Source: Homarus americanus (Eukaryota; Arthropoda; Malacostraca; Decapoda; Nephropidae). From it: a stretch of DNA of 64,000 bases. Location of the stretch: the NCBI RefSeq assembly GCF_018991925.1, contig NW_024725489.1:9701816-9765815 (forward strand). The letters run 5' to 3'. Position numbers and translations under genes: made by a program. A model generated the notes under the pieces. That model had not been told where the DNA came from. It was given only the letters and a program-made list of their open reading frames with translations, and did no database searches. Below, in pieces: positions 46,864-58,220 of this stretch (position 1 is the stretch's first letter; each line of letters starts with the position of its first letter).

Positions 46864-47696
46864 AGACGTCTCATCTCTTCTTTATACCTCTGAGAGAGCC
46901 CTGGGTTCTTCAGGAGGCGTTTTCTCAATCTCGCCAATCGCTGCTCAGCAAGTTTCTTATTGTCTGAGAGTCTCGGTTCTTCATGACGAAACGGGCTGGG
47001 ACGTTGGTAGTGTCCGTCCACTTGAGTCATTGACGTTGACCACTGCATCAGGACTCTCTTGTCTTCGACAGATACAGAATCATTGTTACTGAAGGCAAAG
47101 TTGCATTCCCAGAAGTGCCTCACTTGTTTTTCCAGATTTGTGTCCGATTTAAGTGTTGACATTTTTACAAAGTGGTTGATCACGGCATAATCACGGCTCA
47201 CCACTCCAAACGGTCCATTAATAGTCCAACCTAGAAGGGTGCGTGTTGCAAACGGCTCTCCGTCCTTACCGGTCCTTACTTCTAATGGTGCTAGTGCTTG
47301 TGGTGCATCTAGACCTACCAGGAGATCCACTCTTTTCGGTGCTTGGCGTAGCGCAGTACCTCGGAGGTGTTCCCACATGGTTACGTCTAGGGTGTCTGCG
47401 ACCGACGCTTTCAGAGAAGACGGTAGATTCTCAACAATAATGACCTTGGGGATAGTGATGGATCGGCCCTTTCTCACTCCTACGCTAGCCACTTTCACAC
47501 TGATCTCTTCGGTGATTACACTACTTATTTCTTTCATGATCGTGCCAATGGAGAGGGATACTGGCCTTCCCTCTGCCTGCAGCCAGTTAGCTAGACTACG
47601 CATGCAATATGATCGGTTGCTGCCTGAATCCAATAGAGCTCCGGTGACCACTGCTCCTCTCCCCTCTTGGTTCTTCTCCTCCACCCTGACTTTCAC
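46861..47696 (-). pseudogene. BEL protease and linker to RT
   Basis: Open frame from 47696; the last 22 codons after 46861 belong to LINE-B. ALLDSGSNRSYCMRSLANWL is the BEL retropepsin entry with DSG; then ITIPKVIIVENLP, VDLLVGLDAPQAL, RTLLGWTINGPFG, VRHFWECNFAF and LLKNPGLSQRYKEEMRRLI, the lead-in to RT. It follows gag out of frame. Cleaves the polyprotein in intact elements. Confidence 0.85.
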
Positions 47697-49117
47697 TATT
47701 GGAAGTGCGACTCTGCTGTACCCTTGTAGTCAGAACTCGCAATCTTTGGGTTCTTCACGCTGATCATCAATTCCGTTGTTGGTTATGGCTTCCCTGACCT
47801 ATCTATGTGGATTTCTTTTCCCCATGGTGCTTGTACCGGCTTCGATCTTCCATGATTTAACTCCACTAGTTGCCGATTCCGGAGGTGGCATAATGGCCTT
47901 AAGTTGACTCATTCTAGGTTGCTTGTGGTCAGGTGATATGTCTATTTGGTACGCCCACAGTGGTTCCTCTCTTCACCCTTTGGAAGCCGGTCTGGTGTTA
48001 TCCTTTTTCAACTTCGCCCAGTTACGCCTTGCCACTGCTCGTCAAAACTCCCGTGAAGTGCAGAAGCCTCAAGTGTAGTCCAGAGCAACCATCTATACCA
48101 CATACCATCTTCTGGCATAAATTCTGCTTGGTTCTTCCTGTCCTTGTCCCTTTGGGGCCTCCTCCTCCTTGTCGACAATATCCATCGTGAATTCCAACAT
48201 CCACTCGATTACAGGAGGCATACCCCACTTCTATTTGTATTTATGCGCCTTATCCACATAGTCATCCCTTATCTATCCCTTGAATTTCTCAGCTAACGTG
48301 CTTATTAATTCATACGTGTCAATCTAACGTAGTTCTCCCAAGACTTTCAAGTTCCTCAAGCAATTCCCCAGTTCGTCTGAGAACTTTTGGAGGCCCTTTG
48401 CGTCACTTATCTCACAGTTGGACCTCGCAGGGCCTTCTTTATTAGCTGGCAGACGTAAGTGTGCTTGTTGCCGTGATGTTTCTCTAATATGTCCAATGCT
48501 TCCTTGTACCTCACTTTGGGATCTTGAATTTGCAGGCATCCCCGCAAAGCGTCAAAGCATCAGGTATCTGCGCCATCCCAACGTGTAGCTGGAAGACTCT
48601 CTTGAACTCCCAGTATTCACTACAAGTTCCAAGGCGGGTCGTCCTTTTGGTCCTTCATCAAAGCTAGTGGTTTCGGTGAGCGAGCTTGATGCTCGGAAGT
48701 GCTTCCGCGCTCCCTCTGGTGAGATGTTCCCGGCTCTGTGGTTAAGGAGAGCGCCGGGATTCCTCTTGGAGTATATAACGTTTCTTCATCAGTTTCTATT
48801 TCAGTTTCAGAGGAAGGTCTTGTCTCTGGTAGTGATAACACCTTTCCGTGATTTTGAGTGCTGCCCTTACTTTGTAGTAGATTCATACCTTCGGTGACGT
48901 TCTACATCATCGCTGTCATGTGAGCGAACATCTGCTGCATCTGTTGGTATTGCTCACATAATTTTCCTTCAATCCCTTCGACTGGTGGTTCCTTTCTCTT
49001 CTCAGGAGACAGGTTTACGGGAGAGAGGTTTATCTCACTCTGCCTTGGCCGGGTGGGTGAGACGTTGGTTTCTATGTCGACAGTGTCTCTTTGTTCCACG
49101 TCGGACACGCTCCCCAC
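47697..49117 (-). pseudogene. BEL gag remnant
   Basis: Several minus frames in succession. 48902-49117 starts MGSVSDVEQRDTVDIETNVS and includes LCEQYQQMQQMFAHMTAMM; 48620-48886 is Ser/Thr-rich; 48324-48539 includes LKNP-like KALRGPTVR sequence of BEL Gag; 48022-48228 lies near the zinc-knuckle position but no complete knuckle survives. At least six stops or shifts. Assigned mainly from its place between leader and protease. Confidence 0.55.
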
Positions 49118-49831
49118 TTCTGACTAATTCCCTTTCACGTCCATGACTGCCACAACAGCGAGCGTGATCTGTCTTGCTCGATAAATGTATGCAGTAACGC
49201 TTAGTATCAGCTACTACTTATGATGGCGTCCCACGATCGCGGATATCACACAAACAGTGCCATACAAACGAGTGACGTCACACAAGCGTGTGCCATACGC
49301 AGCAGTGATGTCACACAAACACGTGCCATACGTACAAGCGACGTTCCTCAAACACGTGACGTGCCATACGCACGAGTGATGTCACACTAACACGACCACA
49401 GAGACCCACAGTCAATGTAGGGACTCGTTACATAGCTGATGTCACAAACACTACTGCAGAGCCCTTACTTATACAACTTTACTTAGCTGTCACAACCCTC
49501 GTTGTTATTTCTTATTTACACACACACATACACCAGTATCAGCTACTGATTAAACTTGGCGACCTAGTCTGGCTGTACGTTTTGATCAGTAACTTTCCAG
49601 CGTTATTGTCCGAACAATTTTGGCACCGAAATCAGTCTTTCCTGACACCAGTTTCTCGCGATGGCCGATGTGGCTATCCACAATGAACACTATCACTCGC
49701 GCGTGATCGTCCGAACAACATTGATACAACGACCAGTCTTTTCTGATAAAGGTCCTCTTCCTTCCGCTCCCTGCGATGACGCGATCCTCAGCTGCTCCCA
49801 CGATAGTCCTATCCCACGTTTTGACTGTAAT
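49118..49831 (-). other. BEL leader with CRE-like repeats
   Basis: Between 5' LTR and gag; no coding frame. At 49245-49400 a loose tandem of 34-40 bp carries AGTGACGTCACACAAG, AGTGATGTCACACAAACACG, AGCGACGTTCCTCAAACACG and AGTGATGTCACACTAACACG, each close to the TGACGTCA palindrome bound by CREB/ATF factors, next to CACGTG E-boxes. Regulatory role is inference. Confidence 0.45.
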
Positions 49832-50338
49832 CGCAGGAAAATAAGACCCTTGTCGTTGACGCGATAAGTATAATTCGGTCAAAACCTGTTAAAAAATAAT
49901 TCACATATGACAAATGCTGGTATATAAGGACACACAGTTTGAATAGAACGATCAATATACAGAACATAACCTATTAACCTCTTAAATATAACTCACATGT
50001 TACAACTGCTGATACATCAGGACACAGTTTGTATAATATGTTCAATATACAGTACATAAATACACTTATTAAAGTTATTTAGAGTTCTTAGATGATTTAA
50101 TAGTTCACAATCACACTCACGTTTTGGGGTCTAGGGTTTGACCAACGATAACAAATATAATATCCTTCTGGTAGATGTTGGCTGAACGAAAAATCAAGAT
50201 GCTGTCTCGACGGTAGCAGGCGAGACTCTGGTCCTCTGGCAGTCACATAGCTGCAACCAACTCCATCTCGCTTAGCAAGCTATTCTGAAATGTAAACAGT
50301 TTCTTTACTCAACATGTTGCCGGCACGTGGCGATAACA
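49832..50338 (-). repeat. BEL 5' LTR
   Basis: Aligns with 32575-33082. Minus strand starts TGTTATCGCCACGTGCCGGC. Differences are scattered, several per 100 bases. Confidence 0.85.
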
Positions 50339-50548
50339 CACATATATATATATACTAGCAGAATCGCCGCCCTCCGGGCGGCTCATCCGCTAGGCAACGG
50401 TAGGACACCACCCTCCGGGAGGCTCCACATTGTCTCACTGTTCAGTCCCCAAAACTTCTTCTTCCATCAATAGTTCATTAACGGTGTATGTAAGTATGTA
50501 AGTTCCACTATATTTTTAGCATTAAATTGCTATTATTATATTGTCTTA

Positions 50549-50757
50549 TCATCACTACATCTAACACCACCCATCATCACTACATATAACATCATCCATC
50601 ATCACTACATATAACACCATCCATCATCACTACATATAACACCACCCATCATCACTACATATAATAATATCCATCATCACTACATATAACACCATCCATC
50701 ATCACTACATATAACACCATCCATCATCACTACATATAAAACCATCCATCATCACAA
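50549..50757. repeat. 25-bp minisatellite in the Helitron end
   Basis: About eight copies of ATCACTACATATAACACCAT followed by CCATC. Two further copies at 51178-51213 belong to the repeated terminal region. Confidence 0.85.
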
Positions 50758-50837
50758 CAGATCGGTAACGTAGTTTCCGAGATTCTCGTGCCGATACACA
50801 CGGTAGGCCGCCACCCTCCGGGAGGCTCTACATTGTC

Positions 50838-50980
50838 TCACTGCAGTGCATTAGGGTAGACCACTTTTTTGGTTTTGCCATTAGCAGAAAGTATGTACAG
50901 ATTTTTGCCAGTTCCCACTCTGGAGCATCCAACATAGAACTGTCCATGAGAGAAGCAAGGAAACACTTGCTATCCATGCC
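50838..50980 (-). pseudogene. Helitron helicase, C-terminal end
   Basis: The minus strand reads FPCFSHGQFYVGCSRVGTGK, then NLYILSANGKTKKVVYPNAL and stop. FYVGCSRVG..KNLYIL is the last Pif1-type helicase motif of Rep/helicase proteins of Helitrons. A stop lies just upstream. Only about 45 codons remain. Confidence 0.7.
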
Positions 50981-51292
50981 AAGTTTGGTCAGGGCGGCTC
51001 ATTCGCTAGGTCACGGTAGGACGCCACCCTCCGGGAAGCTCCACATTGTCTCACTGTTCACTCCCCAAAACTTCTTCTTCCATCAATATTTCATTAACGG
51101 TGTATGTAAGTTCCACTACAACGGTACAGCAAAGTATATTTTTTTTAGCATTAAACTATTAATATTTTCTTGTCTAATCATCACTACATATAACACCATC
51201 CATCATCACTACAGATCGGTAAAGTAGTTTCTGAGATTCTCGTGCGGACACACGCAGACACAAACACACAAACACAAAGACATACTTCTTTG

Positions 51293-51993
<701 letters not shown>

Positions 51994-52002
51994 TATAGAA
52001 TG

Positions 52003-52847
52003 GGTCTTGTAATTAACAATGAAAAAACTAATTATCAGGTCAGAAATTATGAACAAGTGGATCAATTTTTGAATGGATTACGGCTAGAAAAAGTTGATGT
52101 TTACAAATACTTTGGGACGTATATTGGGTATAAGTCCAACAGTAAAGTACGTGATATGCAATACATGGGGAATGCATGTAAAGGACGTTTAAAACCTTTA
52201 AGAGCTTTGGCATGGAAGGGAAATGGCGCAGGTATTCCTATTTTAAGGATGGCTTATATCAGTACTATACGTTCAGTTATTGACTATGCAGCTCCCACCC
52301 TTATAATGTACAGTAAGAAGCTTATTCAGAAGCTTGAAGTGATACAAAACGAGGCCATGAGAATCGTGTTAGGTTGTCAACGGAACACTAGAATTGAAAT
52401 AATGAGATTTACCAAGTATAGAACGCAGAGTAAAGGAACTTACTAAAGCCGCTTTGCAGATTAAAAATCCATGTAACTTTCAAATTGTTACTATGTGTAA
52501 ACGACTGGTCATAGTAATGCAAGAAAAGGAATGTACTCTGCGGTTTGTATGAATTACATTACATGTGAGGATTCATTTAAATGGAATGGCTGACAAATTG
52601 GTCCAAAAAGCTGCAGAAAAGACGTATGTAGATATTATTAGCAATGTAAGTATTAGAACGATAAAAAGGGAAAGGAAAAGAAAAAGAGAGGAATAAGAAA
52701 AAGCAAGAAGAGAAGTGATTGCTATATGTAGGGAGAGTTTTCAGCATTATTTGAATGTTTTACAAAACACCAGTGTTACTTACGGGACTAACTTACCATC
52801 TGTTGACACTGTTATAATGAGACTAAGATTGGGATACAAATATTACT
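52003..52847 (+). pseudogene. LINE of the LINE-G family, RT end to C-terminal region
   Basis: Open at first: MGLVINNEKTNYQVRNY, DVYKYFGTYIGYKSNSKV, GIPILRMAYISTIRSVIDYA and KKLIQKLEVIQNEAMRIVLG match LINE-G around YADD+60 residues and show what LINE-G lost at 19467. Later frames give DKLVQKAAEKTYVDI (RNase H end) and VIMRLRLGYKYY. It is cut at the left by the satellite and at the right by the tail of LINE-C. Confidence 0.8.
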
Positions 52848-55200
52848 GAATTGAATTGAATTGAATCGAAACAGTTTATTTAGCCAGAAAAAACACACAG
52901 ATGCAGAGTGGATAATAATAACAATTTTAACATGGCTGAACCGGTTGAGAACCTGAGCTCTCTTTAAGGCACCTGATATATACTATATATTTATCTCAAG
53001 GAAGTATTATGTAACATTTAGTAACATCTGGAATAGTACAATAGCATGGTGGCAATAAAAACATCTCATAATTTTACCACGGTTATCACTTCAATATGTA
53101 TTTATTTTATTTATTTATTATTGTTCTTTTTTTGTTTTTTTTATTTATATTATAAGCATAAATTACAGTGGAATTGAAAAATATAAGTATAATGGGGGAG
53201 CAGTACAACATGGGTTGTACAGTAATAAGGTTGAACAAGAGGACTGAGCTGTCAGGATTATGTCTAGTTGGCAAATATCCTTATTGCAATGGTAATTTCT
53301 TATCTATTTACTTGATAATTTCCGATAAAACGGTTTTGATGGTACAATAAAAGCAGGTACTGTAAATATAGTAGGTGTTACAAGAAATATTAATACTTAG
53401 ACAATAGATATTTTTTAAGAGATGATTTAAAGGAAGGGAGCGTAGTCTTTGCTCAGATGGGTGGGGTAAGTTGTTCCACACCTTCACACCTTGATATTTT
53501 ATGGAGGTCTGGGACTGAGAGGAGCGCATGGGGGTGGTCTTAGTACCTCTGATTATTCCGGAACTGGAAATAATTATTGTCAAGCAAGTGATTGATAGAT
53601 TTGTAAACAAAGTGGGCACAGCAGTAGGTGTTAATATCTTCGAATTTTTACATTTTCAATGTCGCAAATTTTTCGTTTGTGTGATCCGTACAACTCTCTT
53701 TTGTGCAGTAGCCAGAGATTGTGTTTTTGAAGAGCCAGAGGCCCCCCATAGAGTGTGACAGTGTATCAGGTGTTAGTAAACAAGATCATGATAGATCTCT
53801 TTCATTGCTGTGAGAGTGAGTGACTGTTGAGTGTGATAAATGATACCGCACTGTTTATTGACTTTACTGTGAATGGCATGTATGTGGTTTCTCCAGTTAA
53901 GTTTCTCATCAACAATAACTCCGAGGAATTTAGTATTTTGTTCGCGTTTGAGGACTGTAATACCGAGGTACAGGGGATCCAAGTCTGGGGGTAAGTTTTT
54001 CCTTATGTGAAAGATCGTGTAGTGGGTTTTCTCAAGGTTTAAGGTCAGTTTATTACGTATTACCCAGGTCCTGACTTTAGTCAATTTAGTTTTCATAGTT
54101 CTCATCAAGGAATGGTGGTCTGAGTTGCTGGCATAGAGATTACTATCGTCTACAAATAAGTTGTATTTTATGAGTGTGCTGGCGTGGACTATGTCGTTTA
54201 TGTACAACAAAAACAGTCCTGGACCGAGAATGGAACCTTTGGGGACGCCATACAAGATTGGCGAGGAGTCAGATTGGTGATTATTATAGTAGACATACTG
54301 CATCCTGTTGGACAGATATGAGTTAACCAATTGTGGGACAGGTCCCTAACGTCGTAATGTTCAAGCTTTGAAAGGAGGATGGTATGGTTGACAGTATCGA
54401 AGGCTTTAGAGAGGTCCAAGAATGTACCTACTGTGAACTAACTGTCATCAAAGGAATTTAAGATGTCATTAGTAAAGGATAGCAGAGCACTGTCCGTCGA
54501 CCTTCTAGCTCTAAATTCAAACTGGGAGTCTGGCATTGCAGAAGAAATTTAGTCTAGTACATGCTAGCTTTTCCAGTATCTTACTCAAGGCTGGGAGGAC
54601 TGATATGGGGCGGTAATTCTTGAAGAGACCTTTGTCCCCAGATTATTTATATGCTCGGTGAACTTTAGCAATTTTCAGTTTATCCGTAAAGACACCACTA
54701 GTGAAGGAGTTACAAATGTGTAGGAGGACAGGTAGTAATAAGTGGGCTACTTTCTTAATGATGCTCATTGGTATATTTGTCTTCGCCTGCTGCTGCATCT
54801 ATGGACATTTTTATGATGGCCAGTAATTCATCTGTTGTGATAGGGGCTAAGAACAGCTCATTTTGCTGTCTGTTTTGCAGGTAGGCTCTAAATTCCTCAT
54901 GGTGATCAGGGATGCTCTCTGTAAGATTTTTGCCAACATTAATAAAATATTCATTGAAGTGGTTGGCAATGGGGGAGGGTTCCGTTATAACTGAATCATT
55001 TATCATAAAAGCTGAGTGGGGGGGCCGAAGGCTGAGTATTCCTGTTCTGAATAAAATTTATGACATTCCAGGTTTTCTTACCGTCGCCTGATGCTGACTG
55101 GAGCTTATTTGTATAATACCTACGTCAGACATTTCTAGCTGTTTGAGTTACTCTATTTCTGATACTTCGGTAAGCATCATCGAAAGTTGGTGTGAGGTGT
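52848..55200 (-). mobile_element. LINE-C: CR1/Rex1-like LINE with (AATTC)n tail
   Basis: Minus-strand RT remnant ending in a pentanucleotide tail (forward GAATTGAATTGAATTGAATC, 52848-52867). Inserted directly after YKYY of the LINE-G relative. No RNase H. The 5' end fades at about 55200. Confidence 0.7.
53308..55200 (-). pseudogene. LINE-C ORF2, reverse transcriptase
   Basis: Pieces in order: TFDDAYRSIRNRVTQTARNV near 55150; IANHFNEYFINVGKNL (54755-55006); [20 protein letters not shown] (54198-54419); [32 protein letters not shown] (VDD catalytic) and TKFLGVIVDEKLNWRNHIH (53773-54330); and the C-terminal QTSIKYQGVKVWNNLPHP (53308-53619). At least four frames. The absence of RNase H and the YQG.KVWN.LP ending fit CR1-related LINEs. 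Confidence 0.75.
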
Positions 55201-56581
55201 TGAGTGACAATTCTTGTAATACCCGGAACCATCCACGATGGCTCTCAATAGCGTCTTCCTCTAGTCAAGGATATCAAACTACTGCCGCAAGAGGTGGCCA
55301 GAAAGCCTGCTACTTAATGCCTTAGCTCAGCACTAAGTGACGCGACTTCACGTGGGCACACCTTATCATGTGCATTGAACATGCTACCTCATAGCAAGTG
55401 GAAAGTTACAGAGGGTGATAGAGTATATAAATCAAATGTAATTAACCCAATTATATAAATACTTCTGCCTATAAGACAGGGGCTATTGCATAGCTCGGTC
55501 ACACCATCCAAGCTCTGCTAGGAATAAGCTAAACTCGCAGAAAAAACCTATACACTAACCTAAACATGTTATATGCATATGTATGTAAATACTAAACTTT
55601 GAAAGTTGACACCTGCCATTGAACATCTACTCAAGCCCTAGTCTGCAATGCCTTATGGAGAGTATATTATGTACAATGGCAAAATTGGATGCTTCTGACT
55701 TAAAAGAAAAAAATATTACTGTATAACTCACATTTGTAATTTGAAAAGATGTGTCTATGACCTCATTAAAATTATTATAAAACTATCATGTTTGTAGTTT
55801 GAAAAGATGTGTCTTTGTCATCATTAAAATTAATATAAAACTATCATATTTGTAGTTTGAAAAGATGTGTCTGTTATGCATGGCGTAATGTACAGTGGTG
55901 CTTTGCACTGTGCATAGTGAAATATCTTTTAGGTATGTTACCCACAAGTTATGTAAATATAATTTCGCATAATGATGTGTGAGCAGGGCTGGTATTTGAT
56001 ACATAAAATATTTTTCTGTATGTATGTAGGTATTTTTGCAGCTTAATGTAGGAGGTGATTACTGTTAGTTTTAGGCTTGTAGTTCCCGGGAGTATGGAGC
56101 GATGTCAGTCACTGGCTGCCCTTGGGAGAAGGAAAATGTCTCAGTTTGTCAGTGGTGGATACCTTTTCATATTTAGGTTAGTTGAGTATTATCCATTCAG
56201 TGCTGCTCTATTATTATTTATTTTGTGTAGAGTGCATTCAATGGTGATATTACAAAGTAGTTTATTGTTTATTTACTCTTCATATATTAGTGGTTTACTC
56301 AGGATTATGTTGATTCTTTATTCTCTTGATTTAAATAATCTTATGAAACCTACACATTTATTATGGTAAATTTTTGTTATTAAATTTTAATTGAATCTTT
56401 TGTAATGCGTATAATTCCAAACCTTTACTCCTGAACTGTTGGGATAGAGAGAGGGCTGTGATTGAACCTTGGACTAAGTTGTGCTGAGTTGCAAATTGTT
56501 TTTTTTTTTTTTTTTGTTATGGCATATTTGCCATATTAATCTTTAATGTAACTCAAGTTGATAAGTTATGGCATAACAAAA
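55201..56581. other. Gene-free AT-rich stretch
   Basis: No domain-bearing frame. A poly(T) run lies at about 56501-56514. At 56515-56526 TGTTATGGCATA and at 56567-56578 ATGGCATAACA form an imperfect inverted pair with TG...CA ends next to a primer-like site, perhaps the remains of a gypsy-4 LTR. Confidence 0.4.
55728..55875. repeat. 60-bp tandem repeat, 2.4 copies
   Basis: TTTGTAGTTTGAAAAGATGT followed by GTCTNTGNCNTCATTAAAAT and AACTATCAT, repeated at about 55731, 55791 and 55850. Non-coding. Confidence 0.75.
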
Positions 56582-56601
56582 TGGGGGTCTATGTCCGGGA
56601 G
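56582..56601 (+). promoter_or_regulatory. Possible gypsy-4 primer-binding site
   Basis: TGGGGGTCTATGTCCGGGAG resembles the tRNA-Pro type site TGGGGGCTCGTCCGGGA used by many gypsy-like and retroviral elements, with small indels. It lies about 140 bases before the likely gag start. Confidence 0.4.
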
Positions 56602-56661
56602 ACTTTGGTTAAAATTAAGTGAAATTAAGTTAAAACTAGTTAAAATCATCAGGAGTGAAAT

Positions 56662-57470
56662 TTGCGAATATTTTTTGGATACAAGTTTTCTCCACTTGTC
56701 GGTAAGTTGCCAGATGTGTTTAAAATGAAGCCTTTTGATTTAGCGAAGTTCATTGCTGAACCTTCAGTGTTAAGTTTGGAGTGTAGTACCATTCGTAAAG
56801 ATGTTTGGTTTTCGTTGACTAAGCATTATAAAACAGAGATAAAGTCAAACTGGAAAAAGGCAACTGTCAAAAATGCCGTAATAAGAAGTTTGGTGGAAGA
56901 GTCAATTTTGGAGGAATCTGCAGTCCAACTGTGTGAGATGGAGGAAGATCCGTCAGTAAGGTGAATAGAGTTGCAGTTAGAAAGTGATAAGCTGGAGTGG
57001 GAAATGAAGTTAAGGTTGCAGGAAAAAGAAATGGAGGACAGGAAAGAGAAAGGGTGGATAGAGAGAGAGAAAGGGTATTCCAGTTAGAGTTGTTGGACAA
57101 GAGAGCTACTCTGGAGTTATGTGACGTCAAGTTTGATGTAATTAAAGTGACAAAGTTTGTGCCAAATTTTGACGAACATGATCCGGAAGAATTTGTCATC
57201 CAACTTGAGCAGATTGCCACATCCCTTTCCTGGCCTCAGCAGTATTGGCCCTTGCTGATCCAGTCTGCTCTTGTTGGTAAAGGCCGTTCCACTTACTTGT
57301 TCCTAACCAGCTCACAGCAAAATGAGTATTCTGTGGTCAAGGAAGCCATTTTGAAATCTTACCAATTGACAGCAGAGTCATATAGAGATAAGTTTTGAAA
57401 TACATTCAAATTGTCCGATCAGTCATATATCGAATATGGTCACACTGTCAATAAGTTGCGCAACACATGG
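56662..57470 (+). pseudogene. gypsy-4 gag, first part
   Basis: Frame 56662-56964 (likely start ATG 56725) reads MKPFDLAKFIAEPSVLSL and VKNAVIRSLVEESILEE, the usual N-terminal Gag helices of this group. After a TGA and a shift, 56997-57398 has a charged coil (GGQERERVDRERERVFQ) and the core FVPNFDEHDPEEFVIQLEQI, YWPLLIQSALVGKGRSTYLF and EAILKSYQLTAESYRDKF. Same architecture as gypsy-3 gag but diverged. Confidence 0.7.
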
Positions 57471-57478
57471 CTATAGGC

Positions 57479-58212
57479 CAGTGGTTCTCAACCTTGTTTG
57501 CCCCATGCACCCCTTTCACCATATGTCAGAATGTCATTCCCCCCTCCTTTCCAAGATTGTCTGCCTCAAAAAGTGCATTCCAAATAATATGCATATAATA
57601 CTGAAAATCCTTTATTTTTTCCATATTAGTACATATACATTTACAATTTTACATGGATTATTTTTATAGTGGAGTTTTACAAATTAAATGCCACTTGAAA
57701 ATGTTGATGGATTTATAAAACTTGAATAAAAGAAAATAGTTTTTTTATATTTATAATGAATTACTTAACAGACCAAACTGAAGCATAATGCAATAAACAA
57801 AAAGTTCAATAGAATACCAGGATATTGTAAATTTGTAATTAATTTTATTCAGATGAAGATTACAGTCAATGAGAAACCTGTGATTGTTTTTTCTTCGCTA
57901 ATTCTGGGATACGCGGAGGAGTGCTTGAAAGGGCACACCGCAGGTCATTTTCTACCTCTAATCTACTACGTTGCTTCGTTTTAATTTGCAACTGAGTTGA
58001 AAAGCCTGACTCACAAAGATATGTCGACACAAACGGAAGCAATGCACGGATAGCTCTTTCTGCCACTTTTGGGTAGGAATCGCACATCAAGGGCCAAAAT
58101 TCTGTGATTGATTTCTCATCGAACATATCTCTTGCTCCTGAATCAGTTTTCCCCCCTCTGAAAACCTGAATTCCCCCCCTGGGGGGAGTTCCCCCCTGGT
58201 TGAGAACCCCTG
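57479..58212 (-). mobile_element. hAT-1b: short hAT element with perfect target duplication
   Basis: 734 bp, ends CAGTGGTTCTCAACC and GGTTGAGAACCCCTG. The 8-bp direct repeat CTATAGGC flanks it exactly (57471-57478 and 58213-58220), the hallmark of hAT insertion. Highly similar to hAT-1a over its length, in reverse orientation. Encodes only the transposase C-terminus. Confidence 0.92.
57866..58126 (-). CDS. hAT transposase C-terminal dimerisation domain, copy b
   Basis: 86 residues, no stop, ATG at 58126. Same as copy a except Gln for Leu in STQLQIK. Contains EFWPLMCDSYPKVAERAI and STYLCESGFS. Two copies with equal length and intact frame mean either recent spread or selection on the short protein. 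No BED finger or DDE residues. Confidence 0.65.
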   Translation of the reverse strand: MFDEKSITEFWPLMCDSYPKVAERAIRALLPFVSTYLCESGFSTQLQIKTKQRSRLEVENDLRCALSSTPPRIPELAKKKQSQVSH

Positions 58213-58220
58213 CTATAGGC

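Larger units (their letters stand above)
32575..50338 (-). mobile_element. BEL/Pao LTR retrotransposon, opened by nested LINEs
   Basis: On the minus strand: 5' LTR 49832-50338, leader, gag, protease, [LINE-B with LINE-A inside, 36130-46860], RT, RNase H, integrase, 3' LTR 32575-33082. Gag-PR-RT-RH-IN order and the RT phrases ALMADIEAMFHQV and NFYVDDLFL identify BEL/Pao. Removing the LINE block with one ATTAGAC copy gives a continuous frame (EEMRRLIDEGHAERV). Stops in gag, RT and integrase make it inactive. The LTRs are about 93-95% alike by eye. No outer duplication could be confirmed. Confidence 0.9.
50355..51292 (-). mobile_element. Helitron 3' end with duplicated terminal region
   Basis: On the minus strand the sequence ends with hairpin GCCGCCCGGAGGGCGGC (50366-50382), then GATTCTG, then CTAG (50355-50358), followed by host T: the hairpin-CTRR end of Helitrons with A/T target. 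Upstream lies a helicase remnant. The segment next to the end (50383-50790) is partly repeated at 50991-51255, including the CCACCCTCCGGGAGGCT hairpin and the 25-bp repeat, so two ends may be stacked. The 5' end was not found. Confidence 0.65.

Noticed and set aside
45569..47092. A 507-codon plus-strand frame as one protein
   Set aside because: Its start is antisense of LINE-B RT and its end antisense of BEL protease. Only 46073-46863 is endonuclease.
50549..50757. Possible CRISPR array
   Set aside because: The repeats are contiguous 25-bp units without unique spacers, and the DNA is eukaryotic.
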